Assembly: GCA_017940465.1 (NCBI GenBank)
Contig: JAGAYN010000028.1
Coordinates: 1 to 50,941, forward strand
Source of the DNA: Bacteroidales bacterium
Lineage (GTDB): Bacteria > Bacteroidota > Bacteroidia > Bacteroidales > P3
Length of the DNA stretch: 50,941 bases
Direction: 5' to 3'
The notes under the pieces were generated by a model that worked only from the letters and a program-made list of their open reading frames with translations, had not been told where the DNA came from and did not search any database. Of the stretch, positions 32,299-39,614 are shown piece after piece (the first letter of the stretch is position 1; each line of letters opens with the position of its first letter). Made by a program: the position numbers and the translations under genes.

Positions 32299-32988
32299 AT
32301 GACAAAAACAACGAACACAACTCAAAAAAACAAGCAGGCAGAATCGCAGAACCTCCTGCAACACATGGTGTATGCACTCATCACGGTGGTCATCACCGTC
32401 CACGCCTTTGTGCTGTACAGCCTCTATTTCGTCGAGGGCGACAGCCTGATGCAGGCCACCGGCACCTCGTCGTTCGCGCAGGCCATCCGCAGCCAGGGCG
32501 GCGTGTATATGTTTGGAACCTACCTGCCCGTGTGGGCGGTGATACTCGTCGAGACGGTATGCGCCTTCGTGCTGGCGGTGGCCGTCGGCAGCCCGCTGGC
32601 GTTCCGGCTGGCCAACCGCAAGTTCGACCCCAGGCGCAACCACCCGATGATATTCGAGTCGGCCATCATCACCGCCACCGTCTGCATCATGTGCCCCTCG
32701 ATGAGCCTGCTGGCCGACCTCTTCTACTACCCCTACTACGACGGATTCTCCCTCACCGACTTCATGCTGCGCTGGTTCCGCCTGGTGTGCTACAACCTGC
32801 CGTTCGCCTACTTCTCGCAGATGTTCTTCGTGCAGCCCTTCGTGCGCTTCGCCATCCGCAAGCTCTTCGCCAACAAGATTGAACAACGCAACGAGCAGAA
32901 CCCCGACAAGACCGTCAAGCCGCAGGACGAGACCGAAGCCATTGCCGACATCATCATCCGCGAGAACGAAATCGCCGTCGGCAAGTGA
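32299..32988 (+). CDS. Four-helix inner-membrane protein (DUF2798-like?)
   Basis: A 229-residue protein starting at MTKTTNTTQKNKQ; the reading is open further upstream but passes through promoter and palindrome. Four hydrophobic helices are visible (HMVYALITVVITVHAFVLYS, YLPVWAVILVETVCAFVLAV, ESAIITATVCIMCPSMSLLA and YNLPFAYFSQMFFVQPFVRF), and the charged C-terminal tail is cytosolic. Paired helices recall DUF2798, but the match is weak. It diverges from the flavodoxin operon and converges on an AraC regulator. Role unknown. Confidence 0.6.
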   Translation: MTKTTNTTQKNKQAESQNLLQHMVYALITVVITVHAFVLYSLYFVEGDSLMQATGTSSFAQAIRSQGGVYMFGTYLPVWAVILVETVCAFVLAVAVGSPLAFRLANRKFDPRRNHPMIFESAIITATVCIMCPSMSLLADLFYYPYYDGFSLTDFMLRWFRLVCYNLPFAYFSQMFFVQPFVRFAIRKLFANKIEQRNEQNPDKTVKPQDETEAIADIIIRENEIAVGK

Positions 32989-33000
32989 GAATCCCCACCC

Positions 33001-33867
33001 CTATCCGGCACAGGCAGTGCGGGAGGGAGCCACACCGTACTGCTGCTTGAAGATGCGGCTGAAATGGGTGGGATTCTCGAAACCAAGCGTGTAGGCGACA
33101 TCGGCCACAGAGTAGTTGGACGAGCACAGCATCTCGTAGGCTTTCGACAGCCGTTTCAATCTGATCCAACGGGCAGGCGACTCGCCATAGATATTCTGGA
33201 AGTCACGCTTGAAACTCGACAGCGAGCGGCCGGAGAGGTAGGCAAGTTCGTCTATGGAGACGGGCGAAGTGTAGTTCTCCTCCACCACGCGCCTGATGTC
33301 GGCACGCACGGGCTGGCGCAGCTGGAGCATCTGACGGAAGATGTTCTTCGAGCAGTCCATCACGTTGTAGAGCAACTCCATCACCTTCAGGCGAAGCAGG
33401 CCGGGATTGACTTGCGAGGGACTGTTGAAATAGGGCGACAGCGACCAGCAATAAGCCACAAGCCTCTCGGACATGGGGGATACCTGCGTTCCGATTTCCT
33501 CTGTCATCTGCGGGACATGGACCTGCTGCGACGTGAGGAAGTCTTTCAGCAGTTCGTCGTTGACGGCAAAGAGTTGGCTCTCGAAAAGACCTGCCTCCTC
33601 TGAGCCCTGCTTCTCGTAACTGACGCTCTGCGCCCGCCGCAGCAGTATCATCTCGTTCCTGCCCACCGTCCACGACTGGCGTCCGCACGTCAGTTTCACA
33701 CATCCTCCCAGCACCACATAAAGCAGATGCTGTTCGAGGAAGAACGTACCGCGCTCGCCAGCCGTCACGATGCACTGGTCGATGATGCTGCCGCCGTCCA
33801 AAACCAACGACGACGTGGTGCAGTCGCCGCTAATCAGAGCCGATGGAAACTTGGTTATCCTTGTCAT
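33001..33867 (-). CDS. AraC-family transcriptional regulator
   Basis: The 288-residue regulator has an N-terminal cupin-like sensor (about 1-150) and a C-terminal double helix-turn-helix (SIDELAYLSGRSLSSFKRDF and SVADVAYTLGFENPTHFSRIFKQQYG). I chose MTRITKFPS at 33867 because the -7 box lies just upstream at 33892-33899. A 13-bp palindrome surrounds that box, suggesting self-control. It may regulate the adjacent NTF2-like, flavodoxin or membrane protein genes. Confidence 0.92.
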   Translation of the reverse strand: MTRITKFPSALISGDCTTSSLVLDGGSIIDQCIVTAGERGTFFLEQHLLYVVLGGCVKLTCGRQSWTVGRNEMILLRRAQSVSYEKQGSEEAGLFESQLFAVNDELLKDFLTSQQVHVPQMTEEIGTQVSPMSERLVAYCWSLSPYFNSPSQVNPGLLRLKVMELLYNVMDCSKNIFRQMLQLRQPVRADIRRVVEENYTSPVSIDELAYLSGRSLSSFKRDFQNIYGESPARWIRLKRLSKAYEMLCSSNYSVADVAYTLGFENPTHFSRIFKQQYGVAPSRTACAG

Positions 33868-33882
33868 TCGCAATATAATCAA

Positions 33883-33920
33883 TATGGTCTGCAAAGGTAC
33901 GAAAACTTTTGCAGACCATA
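33883..33920 (-). promoter_or_regulatory. AraC promoter inside a 13-bp inverted repeat
   Basis: TATGGTCTGCAAA (33883-33895) and its exact reverse complement (33908-33920) flank 12 bp. The -7 box TACCTTTG (minus strand, 33892-33899) overlaps the left arm. This looks like an operator that blocks or recruits polymerase, perhaps bound by the AraC protein itself. Confidence 0.75.
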
Positions 33921-33936
33921 GAAACTTTTTTTTAAA

Positions 33937-34401
33937 TTACTTCACGCTGTAGATCTTGCTCACAATCTTCCACTCGCCACTCTGCTCGGCCAAGGTGAAC
34001 ATATCGTTGAAGGTGGTCAGTTTGCTGAACGAAGACGAAATGCGGACGAAAGCGATATTGCCGGCCACGGTCACGTCCTCGACGGTGTAGGACACTTCCT
34101 CCTCACCTGTCTGCTCCAGCACGTCGAAGAGTGTGTTGATAGGCACGGTAGTTATCACGCCCTTCTCCACCCACGACATGGTGGCCTCCTTCGTGAAAGC
34201 CTTCTCGCCAAGTTCGCGGCTTGCCTTGCGGCCTGCCTCTGCATAGAGTTCGATGGCATTCAAGATGCCCTGTACGGTTTCATTCTGATTCATTGTTGAT
34301 ATGCTTTTATTTGTTGAATATTGATTTGACTGTGCCATAGATGTTGTCGCCACAGATAGCAGCAACAGGGCGACTGCAAATAATCTCGATAGCGATTTCA
34401 T
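33937..34401 (-). CDS. Exported NTF2-like protein
   Basis: The 154-residue protein starts at MKSLSRLFAVALLLLSVA (signal peptide); an ATG immediately before (34404) gives one more Met. The mature part matches the lumazine-binding/NTF2-like fold: NETVQGILNAIELYAEAGRK, then a beta-sheet ending SGEWKIVSKIYSVK. Such cups bind small hydrophobic molecules or serve as enzymes. It overlaps the stop of the related cytosolic gene 34401-34781 (ATGA), a diverged tandem pair. Confidence 0.82.
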   Translation of the reverse strand: MKSLSRLFAVALLLLSVATTSMAQSNQYSTNKSISTMNQNETVQGILNAIELYAEAGRKASRELGEKAFTKEATMSWVEKGVITTVPINTLFDVLEQTGEEEVSYTVEDVTVAGNIAFVRISSSFSKLTTFNDMFTLAEQSGEWKIVSKIYSVK

Positions 34402-34781
34402 CATTTGACCGTGTTGGAATTCTGATTGTATGCCTTGGCCACGCATTTCCACTCGCCGTCGATTTTCAAGAGCAGAAGCACGTCGGTGAAGTCGATGCTG
34501 CCACCCCAGCCCTCTTCGAGCACACGGACAACGGCCAGCGTCTCTTCCAGTTCCAGCACGTCGATGCGGGTCTTGAACGACTCTCCGGCACCTACAGTGT
34601 CCACATTGTGATAGAACTGCTTGATGCTGCCACGCTCCAACTTGCCGTTCAGGTATCCGAACAGGCAGGCGTCCTCGGTAAACAACTCCCTTGCATACTT
34701 GCTGTTGCCCTCGGCAACGCTACGGGTGAACTTGCCTGCAGCCTCTACGACTGCGTTGTAATCTTCAATTTTGCTTCTCAT
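34401..34781 (-). CDS. Cytosolic NTF2-like protein
   Basis: A 126-residue protein of the putative lumazine-binding family PF12893: DYNAVVEAAGKFTRSVAEGN, DACLFGYLNG, RIDVLELEETLAVVRVLEEG and a C-terminal DGEWKCVAKAYNQ. The closing motif parallels the next gene (GEWKIVSKIY), so the two arose by duplication and one gained a signal peptide. Ligand unknown. Confidence 0.85.
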   Translation of the reverse strand: MRSKIEDYNAVVEAAGKFTRSVAEGNSKYARELFTEDACLFGYLNGKLERGSIKQFYHNVDTVGAGESFKTRIDVLELEETLAVVRVLEEGWGGSIDFTDVLLLLKIDGEWKCVAKAYNQNSNTVK

Positions 34782-34824
34782 TTTTAGTTACTTATAGGTT
34801 AAACTTTCGCTTTAAAAACGAGTG

Positions 34825-34832
34825 CAAAATTA
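34825..34832 (-). promoter_or_regulatory. Candidate -7 box of the NTF2-like pair
   Basis: TAATTTTG on the minus strand, 43 bp before the start codon at 34781. No clear -33 TTG is seen. Confidence 0.45.
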
Positions 34833-34925
34833 CAATGGTTTCGGAGAAACGACCTTTCCATTTGGCTCATTCTTCCTGCCTATATAGTCCAAGTTAAAAG
34901 CAAGAGAAACCCGAGCAAGAGGCTA

Positions 34926-35247
<322 letters not shown>

Positions 35248-35249
<2 letters not shown>

Positions 35250-35418
35250 AGCCTAGGTAGCGTCCCTCCTCCCACTCGTGCAGGATGCACAGGAACGACA
35301 GCCACACGGCGAACTACTGGACGACCATCAAATTATCCACAAACATCGCCGCCGGGGTAATCAACAACATAGCGATGACCGTGTAGACCCCCAATGCGTA
35401 GTGTTTCATGAATTTCAT
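35248..35418 (-). pseudogene. HXXEE membrane protein remnant with internal stop
   Basis: From ATG 35418 the reading is MKFMKHYALGVYTVIAMLLI..., then an amber codon at 35314-35316, then FAVWLSFLCILHEWEEGRYLG and a stop. HEWEE is the motif of HXXEE proteins, which normally run on for another 100 or more residues. The gene is dead through both nonsense and truncation. The 180 bp upstream (35419-35598) hold nothing else I can name on this strand. Confidence 0.85.
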
Positions 35419-35579
35419 CACAACTATTTGATTTTAAGTATTAATATCAGATGTTTCCTATTCTCTTTCTGGCTGCAAAATTACTGCCATTTCCCCATGT
35501 AGCCGTTAGCCCTACGATGGAAGAAATTACCTTTTTCTACGAATCGCCGATTCCGATTTTTTTCGTCCGTCAAGATAAA

Positions 35580-35611
35580 TTTGGCCGTATGAGAAATAAT
35601 GCGTATTTTTG
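35580..35611 (+). promoter_or_regulatory. Promoter of the KilA-N gene
   Basis: TTTG (35580-35583), a 20-bp spacer and TATTTTTG (35604-35611). Transcription would begin near 35618, after the first in-frame ATG (35599), so the working start must be downstream. Confidence 0.8.
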
Positions 35612-35679
35612 CAAATCGAAAAATTAAGCATATAGCCAAACGAAATATCATAACCGTAAAAGACACCAACATCCGGACA

Positions 35680-36009
35680 ATGTCGAAAGACGGAGTGGAC
35701 TATATCTGCATCACCGACATCGCCAAGCAGCGCAATTCCATTGACCCGAACGGCATGATTGCAAACTGGATGCGCAACCGCAACACCATAGAGTTCCTGG
35801 GCCTGTGGGAAACCCTATACAACCCGAATTTTAACCCCCTCGAATTCGAGGGGGTTAGACACAATGCCGGTCTGAACGCCTTCACATTGTCGCCCACACA
35901 GTGGATTACGACTGCTGAAGAATTACCGTCCTGCACGATGAGCGTGCAGGACGGTTTTATTTACCTTGTTTCTGGAACTCGCAGGGCGATAGGCCTGTGT
36001 ACCGTTTGA
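35680..36009 (+). pseudogene. Truncated KilA-N domain protein
   Basis: The KilA-N domain is clear (DYICITDIAKQRN, WMRNRNTIEFLGLWETLYNPNFNPLEFE, FTLSPTQWI), but family members run to about 280 residues. Here the homology stops at about codon 75 and the frame passes through a terminator hairpin into the opposite-strand AraC gene. I give ATG 35680 as the first ATG after the promoter; the domain's own N-terminal strand (about 35600-35680) would then be lost unless a non-ATG start is used. KilA-N proteins are DNA-binding proteins of phage and mobile origin. Probably a decayed gene. Confidence 0.7.
35926..35962 (+). terminator. Rho-independent terminator
   Basis: CCGTCCTGCACG (35926-35937) pairs perfectly with CGTGCAGGACGG (35943-35954), with loop ATGAG and tail TTTTATTT. 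It lies inside the extended KilA-N frame and next to the AraC stop codon. Confidence 0.9.
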
Positions 36010-36727
36010 AGTATTTGCGGAAGGTGAACTGCTCGGGAAAGCCTAGCCGGTCGGCCACCTCCTTGACCTGCACGCCGGGTTGCGAGAGCAGGCGTTTGGC
36101 GTGGGTGAGGGTGACGAGGGTAATCCATTCCATCGGTGTGCGGTCCGAGTGGCGGCGTATCATGAACGAAAAATGGCGCACCGTGAGGCTGGCACGGTCG
36201 GCATACCAAGCTACGTCACGATGCTCGACATACGAGTTGACCAACGTCACGATGAAGTCGTGGAACAAGGCTTCCTGCCGACTGCGTTTGGTCGGAACTG
36301 CCGGCTGGTTTTGCAGAAAGAGCATTATCACTTCCATGAACAGCGTCTGCTTCTCGCGAAGGATGATGGCCTGCGCAAGCGAGCGTTGCAATTGAGGAAG
36401 CGCATTCAGGGATGCTTCCCTGCGTCCGTCGAGGCCGATTTTCTGCCTGATGTAATCCATCTTATCCTTGTCTACATTCAGGAAAGGAATAAAATGCATA
36501 TTGTTGGGAAACATCTGTGCGGTGTAGGGAGCGATAAGCGATTGCACATATTCCAGCGCGGTCGACATGGCACATTCCTCGTAGTCATCGCTGCGCGAAG
36601 TTTCCATATAAAAGAATAGGGGCGTGCGTAATATCAAACTGCCTGGCGCAATGGCGCACACCGTACCGTTCACCACCATCTCCGCACTTCCCCGGGTGCA
36701 TAGGGTAAAACCGACTTTTTGTTCCAT
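35957..36727 (-). CDS. AraC-family transcriptional regulator
   Basis: A 256-residue regulator. An N-terminal cupin-type sensor (GSAEMVVNGTVCAIAPGSLILRTPLFFYME) leads through helices to the double helix-turn-helix (DRASLTVRHFSFMIRRHSDR and QVKEVADRLGFPEQFTFRKYFKRYTG). It diverges from the alpha/beta hydrolase gene at 36878, its most likely target. Promoter at 36749-36780. The sensor resembles the orphan protein at 37814-38122. Confidence 0.92.
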   Translation of the reverse strand: MEQKVGFTLCTRGSAEMVVNGTVCAIAPGSLILRTPLFFYMETSRSDDYEECAMSTALEYVQSLIAPYTAQMFPNNMHFIPFLNVDKDKMDYIRQKIGLDGRREASLNALPQLQRSLAQAIILREKQTLFMEVIMLFLQNQPAVPTKRSRQEALFHDFIVTLVNSYVEHRDVAWYADRASLTVRHFSFMIRRHSDRTPMEWITLVTLTHAKRLLSQPGVQVKEVADRLGFPEQFTFRKYFKRYTGLSPCEFQKQGK

Positions 36728-36748
36728 TTCTATTGCTTTTTACGGCCG

Positions 36749-36780
36749 CAAAGATACAAATATTTTTCCAAACCGTACAA
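36749..36780 (-). promoter_or_regulatory. Promoter of the second AraC gene
   Basis: On the minus strand TTG (36778-36780), a 21-bp spacer and TATCTTTG (36749-36756), 21 bp before the start codon. Confidence 0.75.
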
Positions 36781-36808
36781 ATTGCTCAATCAAACGCTCG
36801 CATTGCTC

Positions 36809-36839
36809 TTTGCCACGTGTCGGAATGGCTGTACTTTTG
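36809..36839 (+). promoter_or_regulatory. Promoter of the alpha/beta hydrolase gene
   Basis: TTTG (36809-36812), a 19-bp spacer and TACTTTTG (36832-36839), 38 bp before the start codon. With the divergent AraC promoter it forms a compact regulatory space where one regulator could act on both. Confidence 0.85.
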
Positions 36840-36877
36840 CAGCATGAAATCTGCTGAATCGTTAAATCTATAAAACA

Positions 36878-37711
36878 ATGGAAACCAAGAAGATTAAAGG
36901 AGAGGCCAAGTGCCTGAAGTTAGACAACGGAGTGGAAGTTACCTACTGCGAGCGCGGCCAGCAAAACAGCGAAGTCCTCATCACCGGAGCGTTCTATTTC
37001 CACACGGTAATGCCCGTGGTGGAAGGATTGGCCAAACGCTTTCACGTCTACGGCATCGTGATGCGCATTTCTGGCGACAGCGACCAGCGGAACCCCGACG
37101 GTTCCATCCACTGGGGCAACACCTGGGGCACAGAAATCTACGAGTTCGCCCACAGAATGGGCATCGAGCAGTTCCACTACTGGGGCAAGTGCCACGGAAC
37201 GGCACCCGGCTGGTGGCTCGTGAAGAACCATCCCGAGATGCTCATCGACTTCGGATCGTTCTATATGGCACCGCACCTCAAGCCGCAAAACAGCAACGTC
37301 TGGTTCGACACCCAACACCATAAAGGCCCCTGGGCACTGATGTCGGTAGCCATGCGCAAGAAAAGCGGTCTGTTCAAGAAAATGCAGGAACTGGCAAGCC
37401 TCGGCAGTGCCCGAAAGGACATGGACGGCGGCGCGCTGAAATATGCCTTCCCCGAGACCCTTTGGGAGAACCTTGAGGACTGCGAGAAAGACATGCGCAA
37501 GGTGAGCGTGCCCGTTTATTTCATGTTCGGCAGTGAGGATGTCCTCTTCCACGACCACTACGACAGCAACATGTACGCCAAGGAGATAGTGCCAGGCTGC
37601 AAATTCAAGGTGCTGGAAGGAGAACGCCATCTCATGGAACTCGACAACCCCAAGCGCGTCGTCAGCGAGGAACTCGAGTTTATCGACGAGGTCCGCAAGG
37701 ACCACGAATAA
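36878..37711 (+). CDS. Alpha/beta hydrolase with Cys nucleophile
   Basis: The 277-residue cytosolic protein has the alpha/beta hydrolase fold. The nucleophile elbow reads YWGKCHGTAPG, with Cys105 where Ser is usual. Asp221 (FGSEDVLF) and His251 (EGERHLMEL) complete a Cys-Asp-His triad, as in dienelactone hydrolases. HWGNTWGTEIYEFAHRMGIE precedes the elbow. It diverges from an AraC regulator and lies next to an orphan AraC sensor domain. The substrate is unknown; an activated ester or lactone would fit the triad. Confidence 0.85.
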   Translation: METKKIKGEAKCLKLDNGVEVTYCERGQQNSEVLITGAFYFHTVMPVVEGLAKRFHVYGIVMRISGDSDQRNPDGSIHWGNTWGTEIYEFAHRMGIEQFHYWGKCHGTAPGWWLVKNHPEMLIDFGSFYMAPHLKPQNSNVWFDTQHHKGPWALMSVAMRKKSGLFKKMQELASLGSARKDMDGGALKYAFPETLWENLEDCEKDMRKVSVPVYFMFGSEDVLFHDHYDSNMYAKEIVPGCKFKVLEGERHLMELDNPKRVVSEELEFIDEVRKDHE

Positions 37712-37813
37712 GTCGCCACCGATATGCCCTTGCATTTCGAAAAGGCGGGAGTTCACTTTATGCGGGCATAAGCGCAATATTTTCAGCCGTTTTGTATTAT
37801 TGAAAACAACGCG

Positions 37814-38122
37814 ATGAAACGACAGCTGAACATATCGGACATAGTGCCTTTGGCCGCGGGGGACGGGCATATTGCCGTGCGCGGGAATTTCGTCATCATC
37901 CGCAGCGCGGCGGGCATCAGGGAGCAGATGGTCAACCGCACGATGGGCGACCTGCTGTATATCCCTATGGGGCGCGTGCTGATGGTGATGGACGGCATGG
38001 CGCGGCTGCGGATCAATATGCAGCCCTGCTGCGTGGCGAAGGGGACGACGCTCGTCATCCCCGAAAATTTCTACATGGAAGTGCTTGAGGTATCCGCCGA
38101 CTACGACGCGCAGATTAAATGA
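37814..38122 (+). CDS. Orphan AraC-type cupin sensor domain
   Basis: The 102-residue protein (VRGNFVIIRSAAGIREQMVNR..., GTTLVIPENFYMEVLEVSADYD) corresponds to the N-terminal sensor half of AraC regulators, with no helix-turn-helix. The reading stops at 38122 in a clean TGA. It may be a truncated regulator gene or a stand-alone ligand-binding protein that dimerises with a full AraC. It lies 102 bp after the hydrolase on the same strand. Confidence 0.6.
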   Translation: MKRQLNISDIVPLAAGDGHIAVRGNFVIIRSAAGIREQMVNRTMGDLLYIPMGRVLMVMDGMARLRINMQPCCVAKGTTLVIPENFYMEVLEVSADYDAQIK

Positions 38123-38181
38123 TATCTCCCCACACTCTCATCGTGCAGGGCGGCAACCGTTTCACCGTGGTTGTCTCCTTG

Positions 38182-38517
38182 TCAAAAGATTCTGTCTCCG
38201 TTCTTCACTTGCATCGAGGGCTGCAGCAGCACCACCCCACCCTCGCTCTCGCTGCCAAGGATACGCACCTCGCTCTTCACGCTGCCGATGTGCATCGGGG
38301 CAAGATTGACGCAGAAGATCGCCTGGCGGCCGACGAGTTGTTCGGGGGTGTAGAGGTCGGTAATCTGTGCCGACGAGGTCTTGGTGCCCAGCTCCTCGCC
38401 GAGGTCGACGGTCAGTTTGTAGGCCGGATGGCGGGCCTTCTTGTTGATGTCCACTGCCACGATGGTGCCGATGCGCACATCCACTTTGTCAAAGTCTTCT
38501 CTGGTTAGCATACTCAA
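38182..38517 (-). CDS. csaA: CsaA-type tRNA-binding protein
   Basis: A 111-residue OB-fold protein homologous to the tRNA-binding domain of MetRS and PheRS: DFDKVDVRIGTIVAVDINKKARHPAYKLTVDLG, then TSSAQITDLYTPEQLVGRQ and GSESEGGVVLLQP. CsaA homodimers bind tRNA and have been described as export chaperones. Length is normal. Its ATG overlaps the YjbR stop by 4 bp. Confidence 0.92.
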   Translation of the reverse strand: MSMLTREDFDKVDVRIGTIVAVDINKKARHPAYKLTVDLGEELGTKTSSAQITDLYTPEQLVGRQAIFCVNLAPMHIGSVKSEVRILGSESEGGVVLLQPSMQVKNGDRIF

Positions 38518-38864
38518 TGTTTCCTTTTGCTGTACTTATTCTTTACAATCTCGTAGGAGTTGAGGGTGAGTTCCCGCAGTAGCGTATCGGGCGCCGCCTG
38601 GGGGTCGATGCCTATCCAATACTTGCTCGACTCGTTGATGGGGTTGCCGATGCAGGCGTGCTGCTCGCGGAGCCCGGCTATCCGCTCCGGCTGGCACTTG
38701 AGCGAGACCACGCTGAATTCGTCGCAGTCGAAGAAGGAGAACATGTGGCCGCACACGTAGAACACCAGCACCCCCTCGCCGCGATTGAACTTGGCGAAGG
38801 GAAACTTCTCCTCGATACCCTCGCCCAGCGAGAGGCAGTAGTCGCGATAGTCTTCGACGTTCAT
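38514..38864 (-). CDS. MmcQ/YjbR family protein
   Basis: The 116-residue protein starts at MNVEDYRDYCLSLGEGIEEK; the longer reading is the acetyltransferase gene in another frame. Typical YjbR features are FPFAKFNRGEGVLVFYVCGHMFSFFDCD, VSLKCQPERIAGLREQ and a C-terminal SYEIVKNKYSKRKH. The fold is CyaY-like and may bind DNA. It is coupled to both neighbours by 4-bp overlaps. Confidence 0.9.
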   Translation of the reverse strand: MNVEDYRDYCLSLGEGIEEKFPFAKFNRGEGVLVFYVCGHMFSFFDCDEFSVVSLKCQPERIAGLREQHACIGNPINESSKYWIGIDPQAAPDTLLRELTLNSYEIVKNKYSKRKH

Positions 38865-39403
38865 TGCCCGGCCTGTATGGACCGAATAACTTTTGCCGGC
38901 ACGCCGGCGACGACCATGTTGGCGGGCACATCCTTGGTCACCACACTGCCAGCGGCGACAATGGCGTTCTCGCCGATGGTGACGCCGGCCAGCACCGTGA
39001 CGTTTGCACCCAGCCAGGCGTTGCGCCGGACGACGATGGGCTTGGTGAGCAGGGAGTGGCGCGTGGCGGGGTCTTCGGGGTGGTACTCCGTGGCCAGCAC
39101 GCAATGGGGACCGATGAAGACATCGACTTCGATGGTGATGCCGCCGAGGGCCAGCAGCGTGCAGCCGAAGTTGAGGAAGCAGTCGCGCCCCAGCGCCACG
39201 CCGGGACCGTAGTTGATGTTCAGCGGCGGGAAGACGCGTACCGTGTCGTCAATTGCCTTGCCCGTAATCTGCCGCAGGTACTCGCGCACCTCGCCTTCAT
39301 CATGCCAGCCGGTGTTCATCTCCGCCACCAACCGCCGCGTGCGCAGCGTCTCCTCATAGACGGTATTGCTGCCCACATATTTGTTTTCATGGTTGTCGTT
39401 CAT
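38861..39403 (-). CDS. Sugar O-acetyltransferase (maltose/NodL type)
   Basis: The 180-residue left-handed beta-helix protein has an N-terminal cap (TRRLVAEMNTGWHDEGEVREYLRQ) and hexapeptide repeats (LGANVTVLAGVTIGENAIVAAGSVVTKDVPANMVVAGVPAKVI). The catalytic His is probably in FIGPHCVLATEYH. It transfers acetyl from acetyl-CoA to a sugar hydroxyl. Start MNDNHENK at 39403. A flavodoxin remnant lies directly upstream. Confidence 0.9.
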   Translation of the reverse strand: MNDNHENKYVGSNTVYEETLRTRRLVAEMNTGWHDEGEVREYLRQITGKAIDDTVRVFPPLNINYGPGVALGRDCFLNFGCTLLALGGITIEVDVFIGPHCVLATEYHPEDPATRHSLLTKPIVVRRNAWLGANVTVLAGVTIGENAIVAAGSVVTKDVPANMVVAGVPAKVIRSIQAGQ

Positions 39404-39469
39404 ATTATTATTTGTTAATAACGCTCTGCGCTGCGGTATAATTTGCGGCGCGGGGCGTGTTGACATTGA

Positions 39470-39614
39470 CTATTTGTTCATCAACCTGCTCTCGCTTCAG
39501 GTGTATTGCGGGTAGGCCTTCTTGAGGTCGTTGGCTGCGCCGTCGACACCGCTGCTGCCGCTGGTGGCGAAGACGCTGAGCACCTTGCCGCCGAGGTCGT
39601 GGGCCTCGATGGGT
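39470..39614 (-). pseudogene. C-terminal flavodoxin remnant
   Basis: On the minus strand the sequence reads IEAHDLGGKVLSVFATSG, SSGVDGAANDLKKAYPQYT, then TGA (39497-39499), SESRLMNK and TAG. The intact flavodoxin at 40954-41484 ends almost identically, with Trp where this copy has the stop. The fragment starts abruptly at the amidohydrolase stop codon. It is therefore the tail of a duplicated flavodoxin gene, now dead. Confidence 0.9.

Noticed and set aside
35599-36009. Prophage
   Set aside because: KilA-N alone is not enough; no structural, integrase or lysis genes are present.
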